Below are positions 51,951 through 64,000 of a stretch of DNA of 64,000 bases, one piece after another (the first letter of the stretch is position 1; every line of letters begins with the position of its first letter). The notes under the pieces are model-generated. The model worked only from the letters and a program-made list of their open reading frames with translations, made no database searches and was not told where the DNA came from. This stretch comes from Lutjanus erythropterus (lineage: Eukaryota > Chordata > Actinopteri > Lutjaniformes > Lutjanidae): the NCBI GenBank assembly GCA_020091685.1, contig CM034606.1, forward strand, positions 15,903,695-15,967,694. The letters are read 5' to 3'. Position numbers and translations under genes: made by a program.

Positions 51951-54450
51951 CATTTGCAAGCATTCACATTTGTATGTGTGTGTTCTGTTTGTGAGAGCAA
52001 GACTGAGGCTGGCAGAGGAAGGAGAGGACAATGGAGTTGGTCCCAGCTGTGCTGCAGTGGGTGGGAGTTGTCCTGAGAAAAAGAGCCTAACAATGGACAT
52101 CAGTGACTGCTCTGGATGTTTACTCTGTCCTCCACGCTGCTCTGGAATACCCTCATCCTCCCACACTGACAGCCCACATACAATACAGGCAGAGGAGTGA
52201 GTGAAGCAAACCTTACAACCACCACATAATGACAGACAAAGACGACTATTTCAGCTCGTGGATGCAGATGATCTGCTACTATAACCAACAAGACGTTTAC
52301 AATTATTCCTCATAGTATTATGGCAGACCTCAATGTGAGCAGTTTTCATTGGAAATATTTCTTTGGTGAAAAGTAGTTCCAATGAAAATTGTTCGCAGAG
52401 AGGTCTGTGGATAATCCAGCCCAACCGTGACACTGTTTCTGGAAATACATGATGCTTATGTAATTTCTCAAGGCTTTTACTTGCAGAGATGAAATTTCTT
52501 TCACCTCTCTTGAATTTGGTTAGGGTTGATTGCAATGGCTGGCCTCACTGAGGCAATTTACCACTGAAACATTGTGATTTAAAAGGCTTCTGTGTTAGAG
52601 GTAGTATGTTCCCTCAGAGTTGCCGTTGAGTTGTTGCCTAAGTTCCATTTTTGACATGCAGGAGAGAAAAATAAAAAGAAGCTTTTTTATTTTCTTGTAA
52701 GTTACAACTTAGTTACTGACATGTGGTGCCGGGACAAAGACCCTTTTAGACCCAGCAATGATATCATCCTCTATTGCAATTTTAGGTAGGCATCACCCAA
52801 CCCTAGAGCAGATTTTTCCAAAACTGGTTACATCGTTTGATGCCACAAACGGTAACGCTGCTTCCTAACATCAAGTAATGCGAATGATCGAGCAAGCAAA
52901 CATCAGATTGTTTTAGCTTTTCTCAATGAGCATGTTCTACTTTCCTCTGCAAGTCAGAGAACAGGCTCAGCGATGTGTTCGCTGGTTTCGCCAGTGTTCT
53001 ATTTTTGCAAAGTTTAATGCTCATGCTTCATCTCCAACCTATTTTCTTTGGTCAAAACTGACAATGACATCCTTGATGTTCCTGTTTCCCCTTAAGTCGT
53101 TACGCAACAGGAACCACAAGGGACTAATTAAACATTACAACACTGAAAAGCTGCACATTTTATATGATCCACAGCACCCTTTTTATGAGGATGTCCTCAA
53201 AAAAGATGAGACTTTGAGGCAAAACAGTAGATGTCAGGAGTTACAAGTAAGTAAACTGTCCTTCAATTATATAGAAACAAGGCTAGCTTGAGAAAATACT
53301 TCTATTTATTAATAAATATCTTACTCATCTGCAGACAGAGAAATCACTGCGTTATTGCTCGTATATCTGGACAATTTTTCATCCTCCAGCCACTCAAGTT
53401 CACTCTCTTGCTGTATGTTAGGAAGCCGCCTCTTTTATTTATTACCCGCTTGCATTCCTTAAAATATTTTAGAAATGTCACATATGGCTTCGAGGTGTGT
53501 TTGTTAATGAGTGACCAGCCTGGAGCAGCAGATGTGATCTGCAAAGCTCAGGAGATAAAGATGAGGCCTGAGAAGACTGAGCTTTCAGGGTTAATGAACC
53601 CTTGCAGAGGTGCAGCCGTAGGAATGGATTATTACCACCAGGGCCAAACACACACACGCACTATCACATAAACACACACACGCAGACAGACTCATGCTAA
53701 AGCGTCTCTTTGTCTTCCTTTGAAAGTACTCCAAGTTGAATTAATGAAATATCTTAAGCACTTCAAAGGTGTATTTCAACATAATCTTTATAAGTCATCT
53801 TGAGAACAGCGTCAAAAGATAAATATATCCACGAATGAAGGAAACAGTCTTTCCTTTTTCTGACAGATAGAGTCCAACACAATGGAGGCTGAAGCACATC
53901 CATCATCATCCACAAGCATTAGCATAAAGACTGATTACTCCCCGGGGCTGCAAGTCGTCTGTGTGGAGTAATAAATGCATGCCAGGACAGTTAGCATACC
54001 GTCGCTAGCCAGATGAGGCCAATACCTTTAGATAAATTACGGAAACAATGACAGCTATGATGGATAAGTGGGAATACAGTGGCTTTTTGTTCCATATGTG
54101 TGAAAACTGAATCAGGTCCATTTGTTTGAGCTGAACTAACATACCACTGCGCTTGCTTGTGTAATCACGTCTCTGACAGCATGTGTCTTTGTGTGTTCTT
54201 GAAAGCAACTTCTGGATCATTTTATTGCCATAAGTTCTGCATGGATGCCGATGCATAGCCCGAGGGTAGGGAGCGTGCATATTTGTGCCTCTGTTTGTGT
54301 GTGTGTTAGAGAGACTGGTAGCCCCCCGAGGAAGCTGTGTGTCACAAAGCCAGCCTGGCACTCACTAAAGGACCAACTGCCAGAGCAGGGGGCATGAAAT
54401 TAAAACTCACCACCCAGGAAAATAAAGGGAGAGAAAAAAGTCAGAGGGAG

Positions 54451-54480
54451 GAGGAGGAGGAGGAGAAGGAGGAGGAGGAT
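54451..54480 (+). repeat. (GGA)n microsatellite
   Basis: GGA/GAG trinucleotide run of about 30 bp with one interruption. Confidence 0.85.
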
Positions 54481-56124
54481 AGACTGGTGGTGGAGGAGAA
54501 ACAAAGGATAATAAAGATGCAGAGGAGGACAGGACATAATAGGCTGGTTATATAAAATCACCCAAGTCAAATAGAAAACAAAAGAAATTTGCGACAGCAG
54601 AGTGAAAATGTGCTCTGCATTAATGATGCCTGCCAAGATTCTTCCATGCCATATCTGCGTTGAGGGAAAAAAAAAGGATCTGACAAAAAGAAAATTGTGC
54701 AACTATCAAAAAAACCACAAGAAAGAGCATCAACCGTTGGGAGGGAAAAGTGCTGCTGACCCTCAGAACTTCAAGTCATATATCATCATATGTGTTGACT
54801 TGCCTTGTTGCCAGACATACATTTGGTTTGTGTTTCTTGTGATGGCAATAGATCACCCACTGGTCTAGACCTAATCAACACTGAGGCTGTGCACAGATCA
54901 CACACACACACACTGCACTGTATGTCTGCGTAGGCGCCCTCTCTACCATTTTCAACTCTGACCTCCAGAAAGAACAGGAGGCCCCGAGAGGCTATGATGG
55001 ATATGCCAGACACAGGGAGTGTGTATGTGTGTGTAAGTACGCATTTGTATGCTTACCTGACAATGCTACATCCTGTAGCTGAACTTTGCTATTTACTTTC
55101 CTTGGTATATTTTACTGCTCTCCCCAGCTACCCTACATTCAGAGAAGGTGTGTACTGAGAAAATAGTGCACACACTCATACACACTCAGCTGCAGATACG
55201 CTCGCGGCTGGGAACAGCCAAGCGGATGTCCTCTCTCCAAGGTTCCTATCTCACCCTAGCCGTGACCTTTCACCCGAGTTCTGTGAGTCAGGCTGGGAGG
55301 GCCCTGAGCGTGACCGATCCATTAGACTTCTCTGACAGGGATGAGGATGACATCTGAACCCCCAGAGGCAGGGGAGGGAGGAAGACGACAAACGGGAGGA
55401 GGACTACTAAAAAGCTGGGAGGACACAGGCTATGGGGGATGCGGGGAAGGTGCCGCCTAAATTTGAGCAATCGCTTTTAAGAAAATGCGTTATTACTGAC
55501 ACACACTTGACACGAACATTTTTCTTCAGTGCTCTCAAACTGTCCCGACATCTACTTTAAACTGTCCCAGACTTAACAACCACTGTCCCAGATTGAAGTC
55601 ATTCTGCATAATAAATATAGTTTAATAACTTTATTTCAGTAACTTGCATCATTTCATTGACTCATTCTGGTCTGCCATGGAAGTTCTGCTAGGTGTTCCC
55701 TGCACTGATAGCAAATTGAAATCACCAAATGTTTGAATACACCAGTTATCATCTGTTTCTTGTTTATTCCAAAATGTTTCATCAATAAATGCATCACACA
55801 TATAAAGACTATATCTCGGTATCTCAGTATACAGCATGTTTCTCCACTGTCTCAGACTCTGGGACAATAGGACATCCTTCATTTCGAGTGCTGCTCAAGT
55901 AACTCTTTGAAGAAAACAGTTACTGTTTAATTCTGTCTTCTAATGTTGTTGGAGAAGACATGCAAAGAGAGCATATAAGCCAGGCAAAGTCAAATAAATT
56001 AGCAAAATAAAATGCGATCAGAGTAAAAAAGTTTTGATTCTCCATGCAGGATTACTGTTCACAGAAAATGTTGCAGAATTTCTCAGCTATGATTTTACTA
56101 TGAACTGAGACTACTTACAGCGGT

Positions 56125-56405
56125 TACGATTCAGTATATTGTGATATATTGTGATACTGTAAGCAAGGGGGTATATTGCTATTTTTTTCAATCTAATTTT
56201 AGGAAAACTGTCACAGTATGAAGAGCACACCATCATATGAAAATAATGTGAGTTTAAAAAGTTTACTTTTTATGCCATCAGAACAGTGAAATAGATAACA
56301 AAATGAGCCCCTGCCACAAATCTTTGTATGTATCACAACATCATGATGTGTTTTAAGAAGTGATACAGTATCACAAAACATAATATCACTTGTCACGTCA
56401 AGTAT
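56125..56405 (+). mobile_element. probable interspersed repeat with ATTGTGATA words
   Basis: CAGTATATTGTGATATATTG and GTGATACTGTAAGCAAGG at the left, and ACAGTATCACAAAACATAA at the right, look like the complementary ends of a common fish repeat. Boundaries approximate, recognition from memory. Confidence 0.5.
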
Positions 56406-58030
56406 ATTTACATTTTGTAACACTCCTCGTTACCATTATGAACTCAACTTTGGATCATCTGAGCAACTTGACTTAGTTTTTAAGTTTACTGCAAAGGTTA
56501 AGTTTTTTTCTGATTCTGAAATGAGAGCTGGACAGTTGAATGGAATCTATATAAAACGTACTTATAGCGTCCACATACACAAATAAAGAGATGCAAAGGA
56601 TTTCAGCTGTCACCGATAGCAGATATGCCTCACTTTGAGCTGAAAAGAGAGACCTTGAGATGGGATAAAGGAAGGAACAGGAGTGGCTGTGTGAGAGGGC
56701 GGGAGGTGGGGGGAGCTGAGGAGGATGGGACTTTAAGGATGAGCGAGTGAGAGTGACAACCCTGTCTGGAATGCCTTTGTCTGCATAGGCTAATATTTGC
56801 AGTTGGATTTTGCTTTTTCCCCCTTCTCTTATTTGCTGTTGACAGAGAGGAATGAAAAGGCAGATAGCCAGCGGGTTACCTAGTAGCAAGACTTTTGTGC
56901 GTGTGTGTGCACATATGTGTGTGTATCCAGCAGGTTCCCAAGCAGCAGGTGGTGAGCAGAAGCAGCAGTATCGGGTTTAGGAATCTTGTTTGCTGCTCAA
57001 AAGTTGCTGCTACTCGCCCATTAACCCTGCTTAGAGCCACAAACACATGCCAAACATGCACCACAAATGTGTGTGTGAGAGAAAGAGAGAAACAGAGAGG
57101 ACAGGGAAGAAAAGGATGAAGACATACAAACTCCTCCACACATGGTGCCAAGATCCCCTCCACCTCCATCTCCTCCCCTCACTCCTCCTCTCCCCTCCTG
57201 GGGAGTCAGGGGTTGTGGCAGCCTGGGTGTCTGCCTGAAGCTAGTCTCACAGCGGGCCAGTCACAGCAGCGGCACTTTGATGTCTTTGTGGCGAGACTCC
57301 GTGCCTCATGTCCACGCTCATTAACTTTGTCAATGACAGATCAATGTGAGCCTGCAGAACACTGGGCTGCCTCAAAATTACAGCCCATTTACCATGCTAG
57401 GTCTGAGTCTGGACTGGCCTTGGCATCGCTCCGAACAAACACAATACAGCAAGAGACAGAACAACTGTTTGCTCATGCTAGCACCCATTTAACAAGAGCA
57501 GCCCCCTCACACATGCAAGGAGGATATTGCGCCACTTAACTATGGCATCAGGACTTCCTCCGGCTTAGTGCTCACAGACAGCAGCCACATCTCTTTACAT
57601 CCTGTAGTTCCCTGTTTAATGATTAGGAGATTACAGCCCCTTCAATCTTTTTGCACCCTAACGTCAGTCAGACGGATGCAGCCGGCCAGACCGCTAAAAC
57701 CATGAGAGCAGTCCAGGCATGTCTCTCACAACATGACCCACATTGTCAAGATCCAGCACTTAGCACGTTTAAACCACTTCTCTTATGCCTGTCTTCTGTG
57801 TCTCGTTTTATTTCCCACTCCAGCTAATTTATTTTTACTGCTTTTCCTTGCTTTTGATGGCCTGATAGTTTGAGGAAAGCGGGGTAAAGAGGATCTCTGT
57901 TGTCGTCACTGTTCATGCTGTTAAGAGAAAACAGTCAGTCTTGTGTTTCCTGATCACTCCCTCTGCCTATTGTTGGGTGCCAAAATGTGATACCAAAGCA
58001 ACACTTTATTCAGGAGTTTAGTAAGAGTTT

Positions 58031-58334
58031 GGGCTGATAGTGACAATTATTTTCAATATCGATTACTCTGTCGATCTTTTTCTTGTCGATTAGTTGTTTG
58101 CTCCATAAACTGTCAAAAATAATGACCTCAAATGTCCTCAAATGTCTCATTTTGTTCACAACCAAAGATATTCATTTTAGTGTGATAACGGACTGAGGAA
58201 ATATCCACATTTACAAAGCTGAAGACAGGAAATTTTTACATTTTTTCTAAAAAAGAAACTCAAAAACAATCAATCAATCATTGGCAATTACTTTCATAGT
58301 TGACAACTACATTGATTTATTTATTGCAGCTCTA
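58031..58334 (+). mobile_element. repeat family C, copy 2
   Basis: Begins GGGCTGATAGTGACAATTAT and ends TTTATTTATTGCAGCTCTA (complement of GAGCTGCAATAA). Contains GATTAGTTGTTTGCTCCATA, equivalent to TAGTTGTTTGGTCCATA in copy 1. Confidence 0.75.
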
Positions 58335-59597
58335 GTTAGAGTATCAATGTCATGTTGTGTATGATTTAACAAACTATGCAAAACCTCTCAGTGCATCAGT
58401 CTTTAATATCTTAACACAAGCAGCTTTACAAGAAAAAAGCACAAAGAATGTTATGAAATACATCCAAGAATAAAAAGAATACTTGAGCATTTGGTGCCAA
58501 CTTTTGATACTTTGAAAGTTTTCAGTATTTCCTACTAGGCACAAAAGAATCTTTGGGTTTTGGACTACTACTTAGACAAAAAATCAATTTTTCAAAATCT
58601 TTGACATCTTATAGACTAAAGAAAATCAGCTAAATATAAGAGTGTTTTAACACAAAAGTGACACGGCAGATAATGAGAATCTGACTGCCAAAATGTCTTC
58701 ACATTTACTGCTGCATCCATATGGAGTTTCACATGCTCATCGTATACCCAACACATGTTATGCCCCCCACCCTGCTCACACGCACCCACATAAACATGCT
58801 CATAACTCACTGGACTGCATATACACAACATGTGCACGCACAAACAAAGTTCTCACATGGCAGTGTACTTACATATGTGTTGCAGGACACACACACAAAG
58901 CCTGATGCGCACACACACGCACACAGCCAGGGAGATCATCTGTACTCTAAATATTTAAAAAGACTATTCCTCTGTCTGTAATTAAAACCACTGCGGCATT
59001 CCAAAGCTGTATCCCCTACCATCAACCCTTCTCTCCCTCTCTCCATCTCCTCCTCGCCTGTTGTTCTCCTCTTCCTTCCTCCTCTCTGACCTTTGGTTCA
59101 GTTGCCTAGAAATGGGATGTTTGAAAATCTTCCAAAAAAGATGAAACTGTGGGAATCCTCTGTGCAACAAATGCCCTCTCCTTGACACCCATGAATCCCC
59201 CACACCTCCCAGCACCTCTCATTTTCACTCACAGCTCATCTAGAATGGGATTGCTTCATTTACCGTTTGGAGAAAGTAAAAAGGTCAGGTATTGTCTGGA
59301 AGGTAGGCTGCTGCCTCTCCTGAGGAGAAGGTTGCATTTCCTGAGAGAAGTAATGATATGTTAGGAGAGCCTGCAGAGCAAACACAGGAACCGTGAGTCA
59401 GCGCCACACACTGTTTGGTTACAAAACTCAGAGCTTCTGTCGTGCCTGGGCCTGTGGGGATACCAGGGGTAAATCCTCTCCCTGCCCTGCCGCTTCCTCT
59501 CATTAGAATCTGCCAAAATCCTGCCTTTATCACTCTGTTTGCTCTGCTGAGCTCACTAATGCTCCCCAGCCTCTCTCACAAGGTAGGTGTTTATATG

Positions 59598-59600
<3 letters not shown>

Positions 59601-59642
<42 letters not shown>
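59601..59642 (+). repeat. (GT)n microsatellite
   Basis: GT run of about 42 bp. Confidence 0.94.
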
Positions 59643-59649
<7 letters not shown>

Positions 59650-59752
59650 GGCCTGCACGGTAATGCTTCCCATCCCTTCACCATCAACATGGATGGAATG
59701 CAGAGTGTAATGTGACGAAGGCCTGTGAGTGGGAACACACACTTTGGCTCTC

Positions 59753-60650
59753 TTCAGACCTGGTATTAAAATGCGTCCCTGGTGATCTGATCACAAGTGG
59801 ACAGTTCTGAGTACATGAGTTCACACCTGGCATCACAGTGTGTCTCCAGATGCGTCCTGACTGACCACAGTGATCAGATCTCACTTTCCTGCTCTATATG
59901 CGAACAAACACTAAGGTGATTTTGTCAGTCCATACTCTGGTATTTGGTTTTGGATTTTATACCTGAACTATGATTAGGACGATGCACGCTTTTACTTTTT
60001 CTAGGACGATGCACGCTTTTACTTTTTCTGACTGCGAGAAAAATCTGATCCTTTCACATCACAAATCATGAAAGAAAGCCATTAATAACAGTGTCAGAGA
60101 GAGTAAAAGTATGTGAAACATCTTTATGTTTTGCTTTTAATGCCAAATTTGCAAGAAGGCACAACAGATTAAGAATTCACCATAGTTTTACTTCCCTGCT
60201 CTCCATTCAAATTATTATTGTTTGCAAAATGCACTATTGTTTTTAACCACAGCCCAGTAAAAAACAACTGTTCTTCTATTCTTCCCACAAAGAAAGAATA
60301 GGAGAATGTTTAACATTTGCTGAGTTCAAAAGAAGGCTAAAATAACTGAGAAAAGTTTATAAAGTTTCTACTCACTCGACAACTCCAAAAATGGCATGAT
60401 TTTTTAAGGGATTCTGGGATTGCTAGTGTGATCCTGTGAGAGCAAGTACTTAATTTGCATTATAATGAAACAAGTGATATATTTACAGGACATCAATTAA
60501 GTACATAGTCCTTCAATGTGGCCCTCACCACCTCTGGATGTGGTCTGAATGATCGGATCTCAAATGCTTCCTGAGTGCGTTCAGAACTATACTTTGAGCT
60601 GTCCACTTGTGATCAGATCACACAGGACGCATGTAACTACCAGGTCTGAA
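59753..60650 (+). mobile_element. MITE with terminal inverted repeats of over 100 bp
   Basis: The left end TTCAGACCTGGTA...ATGCGTCC and GTGATCTGATCACAAGTGGACAG-type sequence is mirrored at the right end by CTGTCCACTTGTGATCAGATCAC...GGACGCAT...TACCAGGTCTGAA. The match continues inward to GATC(A/C/G)GATC-containing sequence near 59870 and 60555. About 0.9 kb in total with an AT-rich core and no coding capacity. Family not assigned. Confidence 0.8.
59975..60028 (+). repeat. perfect 27-bp tandem duplication
   Basis: The unit TAGGACGATGCACGCTTTTA plus CTTTTTC is present twice, back to back, with no difference. It sits inside the long-TIR element, so it arose in or after that copy. Confidence 0.92.
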
Positions 60651-60865
60651 CACGGTCTTAAATGCTCAAAGGACACACATATTCCTGGAAAGGAGAGCAG
60701 CAGTATATTCATCAGCTCTAGCAGCCATAGATGCAGCGTGTGCATGTGAGTGTGTGTGTGTATGTGTGTGTGCGGAGTTGTAAACAAGCACTTCTCATGA
60801 AGTGGAGATGGTCTACGGAGAGCTGCTCTCATTTCAAACATCATTTATTTATTAGCCCCCTGTGC

Positions 60866-60868
<3 letters not shown>

Positions 60869-60919
<51 letters not shown>
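60869..60919 (+). repeat. (CA)n microsatellite
   Basis: CA run of about 50 bp. Confidence 0.94.
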
Positions 60920-60921
<2 letters not shown>

Positions 60922-62220
60922 CACACACGCGTGAACACAGTGACAGAAATTCTGCAGTTTATTCCATCATGCACCAGCGATCAACCTCATTCCCTCATCC
61001 TTTTCTTTCCGCCCCCTCCCTCAGTCCCTCCCGCCTTCCTCCCTTGAAATCGATGGAGTGTTTTGTCACCCAATGCTGCGTTTCGTGCAATATTCATCTG
61101 AGGGAAAAAGCTCATCTCACACTCAATGAATTTTCATAAACTCTGCTTGGCGCTGATTGGTAAATGAAAGGGCTTGACACACACATGCACATACAACCGT
61201 GCACGCACACACGCACACACACACCAACAACCCCATTATCCAAGCTTCGGGCGAGGGCTTTGTTTTGTACCATTGGAATCTGACAGTGATTTATGGAGAA
61301 GGGGAGTCACACTACACCCTGATACACACAGCGGCACAAAGCAAGGTTACTGGCCCAAACATGCGTACAAAGAAAGGTTACTGCTCCACCAACAAAGCCA
61401 CACTGACAGCAGTGCACGCTGTGGTCCGGGGTCAACACCACATCAATGCAGCCCAATGGATGAATTCAGCCGACCCACTAAATGAATGCATCGGCCGCTT
61501 TCAATAACTTGTTTTGATGAATTCCATGAATATGAATCCCTCTGCTTCCTCACTCAATGTTTCCTTAATGACTCTTTCCGGAAACTGGTGCTGAGTTTGT
61601 ATGCCAGTTTCTGGAGTCATTTTCTGCTGCATTACCACTGCGGTTTTGTCAGAGAGGTTAACCCTGAGAAGCCGGACACACCCTGCCTCTCAGCGCAGGT
61701 ATGCCCTCCACAGTGCCAAGCTCTCTTCTTTTCCCTTCACATGGGCATGTTGGATCCTCTTTATATCTGCTATCAGTTACAGCACAGGTGAGGACAACAC
61801 ATTCCTTCTGGCTCATTATGAGTGATGAGAACACAAGGCAACAATTTAGCTGGTAATCTGCAACAATTCCAGCTCTACGGTTGGTTTTAGAACACACGCA
61901 CGCAGGCACTGCAGGGGGAAAACTGATTCCCAAGGGAATACTTTTTCTACATGGCAACCACAGAGCTATTCTGCAGCGCATTGCAAAATCCATTCTGGGT
62001 GCTAGTTTGTTGCGACTCACATTCTTGCCGGGACACAACAGAAAAGCTGTGATACGCTGTCTTGTAATGTCAGCAGGGTGAGACAAAAAGAATGAAGAAA
62101 TAAAGGAGAGCGGGCAGGCAGATGAGGGGCAGAAACAGACGTTTGCCAGTCTCACGTGGAGATGTTCTGTCATTTTATCCTTACAGATGCCGATTCCGAT
62201 CCTGAACTTTACATAGTCAG

Positions 62221-62710
62221 TTCAATTCAATTAAAAAAACCTTCATTTATCCCCGAGGGGCAATTTCTCATCTTATAAAAAGGAACATACACACAAGACA
62301 TGAAAAGACAAGACACTACTAAGAGAAACAAGGAAAAGAACAGGCATAAGAGAACACAAGACACTGACTTGAAAAAAAACGCCATAACACCAAACAAACA
62401 ACTATCCCAAAGCCGGCCGGTCATTACACGAGCAGCAGCCTTCATATCAGCCAGTACCTATACCAATCTGATACCAGTGCATTAAAAAAAATCTCAGAGA
62501 TCAATCCAAGAATCTGTTTTATTTTCTCCACAACCCCAAACCAGTTCAGTCTAATCCAGTTCAATATCACAAAAGAACTGAAAAGTCCACTCCAGGTTTT
62601 CGTCTGTATTTGCAGTTCAATAACAGAGATTACACACAATATATACACCCGGTACTGGGGCACGGTATCGGCACTCAGTATCTTTAAGATACCGAAATAA
62701 CCCAATAATG
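62221..62710 (+). mobile_element. probable interspersed repeat
   Basis: TTCATTTATCCCCGAGGGGC followed by AATT is, from memory, a recurrent fish repeat motif. The later part (CCAGTACCTATACCAATCTG, then GGTATCGGCACTCAGTAT) has the complementary TATCGG/CCGATA words of another repeat. Boundaries uncertain, possibly two elements. Confidence 0.45.
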
Positions 62711-64000
62711 AGTAGTATTTAATCTTCTCCAGTCAAAGCATTCAGTCCTTTTTGTACCCAGATCTAGAAAATAATGAAAATTTGTATGGGTTGTGTGTGA
62801 AAATGCTAGATAAAGGACACAAAACACTGATGACTCACAGACTCATAACACTGACAGTGAGTCATCCTTAATGAAGCTTAATTTCAGGGTAAAATACGCA
62901 TTGCTGGTTTTGCTCTAAGGACTCAGGTATGCACCGCAGGACCTAATGATATCAAAAAACAGGCCTCATTCACATGCACTGTAGAGAATGTACTGTAGAA
63001 ACAAAAAAAGACACAGAGGGAGAGAAAGAGGTAGGAATAGAGGTGAGGATGGGCCTTATTTGGATAAGAGTTCATTTTCTAAAAATGCTCCTCTCCGTTT
63101 TGCTCATATTACCACTCATACTCTCTTGATGAGTGCTTCAGCTTTGGCAACAAAAGTATAGGTTTGTGCATGTGTGTGTGTGTATTTGGTGAAGGTTTAT
63201 GAAAGCCACTCCAGGGCTCTCCAAGGCCGGCCAGCCTCGGCCAGCTTGACGATTGAGGATTGGAATTCAGGAGCGCGGTTGACAAAGAGGCTCTCCCCTG
63301 GTGTGTGTTTTACAGAATGAGAGAAACACGTAGCGTAGATGGGGGGAATGAGAGAGTGTGTGTGTGTGCGCATGTGTGTGTGACAGAGGGTGAGAGATGA
63401 AAGAGAGAGCAGGTGTGAATGCCTGAAACAGCACTGACAACTCAAAGACAGTGGTCTATTCAGTGCTGTGTAATTGCCGTTACAGTGGCTGCTTGTTTCT
63501 TTAATTTCCTCTTTAGAGCGATACAGCGGCAGCTCTTGTGTTACACATTAATTATGTTTTCTGGGATCCCCTCGCTGCCCCTCCCCCTCCCCGCTGACTG
63601 ACAGCTCGGCTGCCTCCTGGCCCAGCCTGGCTTGGAGCAGGGGAGTGGGTGACTGAATAGGCTAATAAATGGTGAAGGAGGGGTTGGTCACACCCTTCCC
63701 TATTGTACCAGCGCTGTCACGCCTGACCCTTAACCAAACACACACACACACACACACATATGCATGCACCTACACACACACACTTTGATGGCACAATGTG
63801 TGCATGTAGTCACACATCCACATGCACACACACCTTCACGTCACCTCTGTCAGCCCTGACCCCATACCAAATACCCAGGCTCCCCCCTGTATCCAAGGTG
63901 ACCAAATGAGGCCCCAGCTATCGCCTAGCAACCGGGGAACAATGAGCTCCAAGGAGACGGAATGGCTTGAGCAAAGGGCAGGCTATTCTCTGGAGATGGA

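Larger units (their letters stand above)
35569..64000 (-). other. slit1: long slit1 intron upstream of E1 (runs out of window)
   Basis: I looked on the minus strand for the preceding D1 exons (LRRNT and LRRs with NRNQLH, MENQI and LELNGNNI type sequences) and found none. The full 28.4 kb is therefore taken as intron. It holds repeat families A and C, an inverted copy of the 3 kb element, a SINE, a CACTG-ended element, a long-TIR element and many microsatellites, listed separately. Stretches 35570-37170, 38170-40040, 40700-43310, 43540-45190, 45870-47410, 49340-51190, 52000-55990, 56450-58030, 58340-59600, 60930-62220 and 62720-64000 show no gene or nameable repeat beyond short CA/TG or purine-rich runs. 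Confidence 0.65.

Noticed and set aside
52926-53291. 121-codon plus-strand open frame
   Set aside because: The translation looks protein-like in composition but shows no family I know, no flanking splice pattern and no neighbouring coding evidence.
63197-63445. 82-codon minus-strand frame ending in a leucine/alanine-rich stretch
   Set aside because: I considered whether it might be an upstream Slit or other exon. There is no LRR spacing, no cysteine cap pattern and no convincing splice sites.

Overview
The window is vertebrate, almost certainly teleost, genomic DNA. It carries small phase-consistent coding exons separated by introns with GT-AG borders, many (CA)n/(TG)n microsatellites, and several families of short inverted-repeat transposons of the kind that crowd fish genomes. 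There is no bacterial or viral gene architecture.

The only gene I can support is an internal part of a Slit gene on the minus strand. Twenty coding exons (numbered E1-E20 here in the direction of transcription) lie between 35568 and 660 and join without a frame break into 2097 nt (699 codons). They encode, in order: the last three leucine-rich repeats (LRRs) and C-terminal cap of LRR domain D1; the whole of D2 (the Robo-binding domain); the 8-residue microexon peptide AKEQYFIP; the whole of D3; and the N-terminal cap plus three LRRs of D4. Residues such as [10 protein letters not shown] in D1, GTED...CNSD..CP in D3 and [12 protein letters not shown] at the D3/D4 junction are closer to human SLIT1 than to SLIT2 or SLIT3, so I call it slit1. 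Which teleost co-orthologue (slit1a or slit1b) is not resolved.

The signal peptide, D1 N-cap and first D1 LRRs are not visible and should lie beyond 64000. The rest of D4, the EGF repeats, the laminin G domain and the cystine knot should lie before position 1. The 28.4 kb from 35569 to 64000 is therefore read as one long 5' intron.

The rest is intronic. 1-7.4 kb: D3/D4 exons, some separated by introns of only 75-104 nt, plus a 0.9 kb inverted-repeat element. 7.4-18.3 kb: microexon and D2 exons, two of which have (CA)n tracts right after their donors, plus a palindrome-rich MITE. 18.3-31.3 kb: two 6 kb introns with a three-copy 0.42 kb tandem repeat and a long hairpin. 31.3-35.6 kb: D1 exons, with repeat copies ending at an exon donor. 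35.6-64 kb: repeats, a tRNA-derived SINE, an inverted copy of the 3.0 kb element, and long microsatellites.

No promoter, poly(A) site, separate RNA gene, CRISPR array or novel multi-gene system was found. The most checkable oddities are a tandem 9-nt splice donor, the (CA)n-flanked exons, the microexon, and the inverted pair of repeats bracketing most of the exons.
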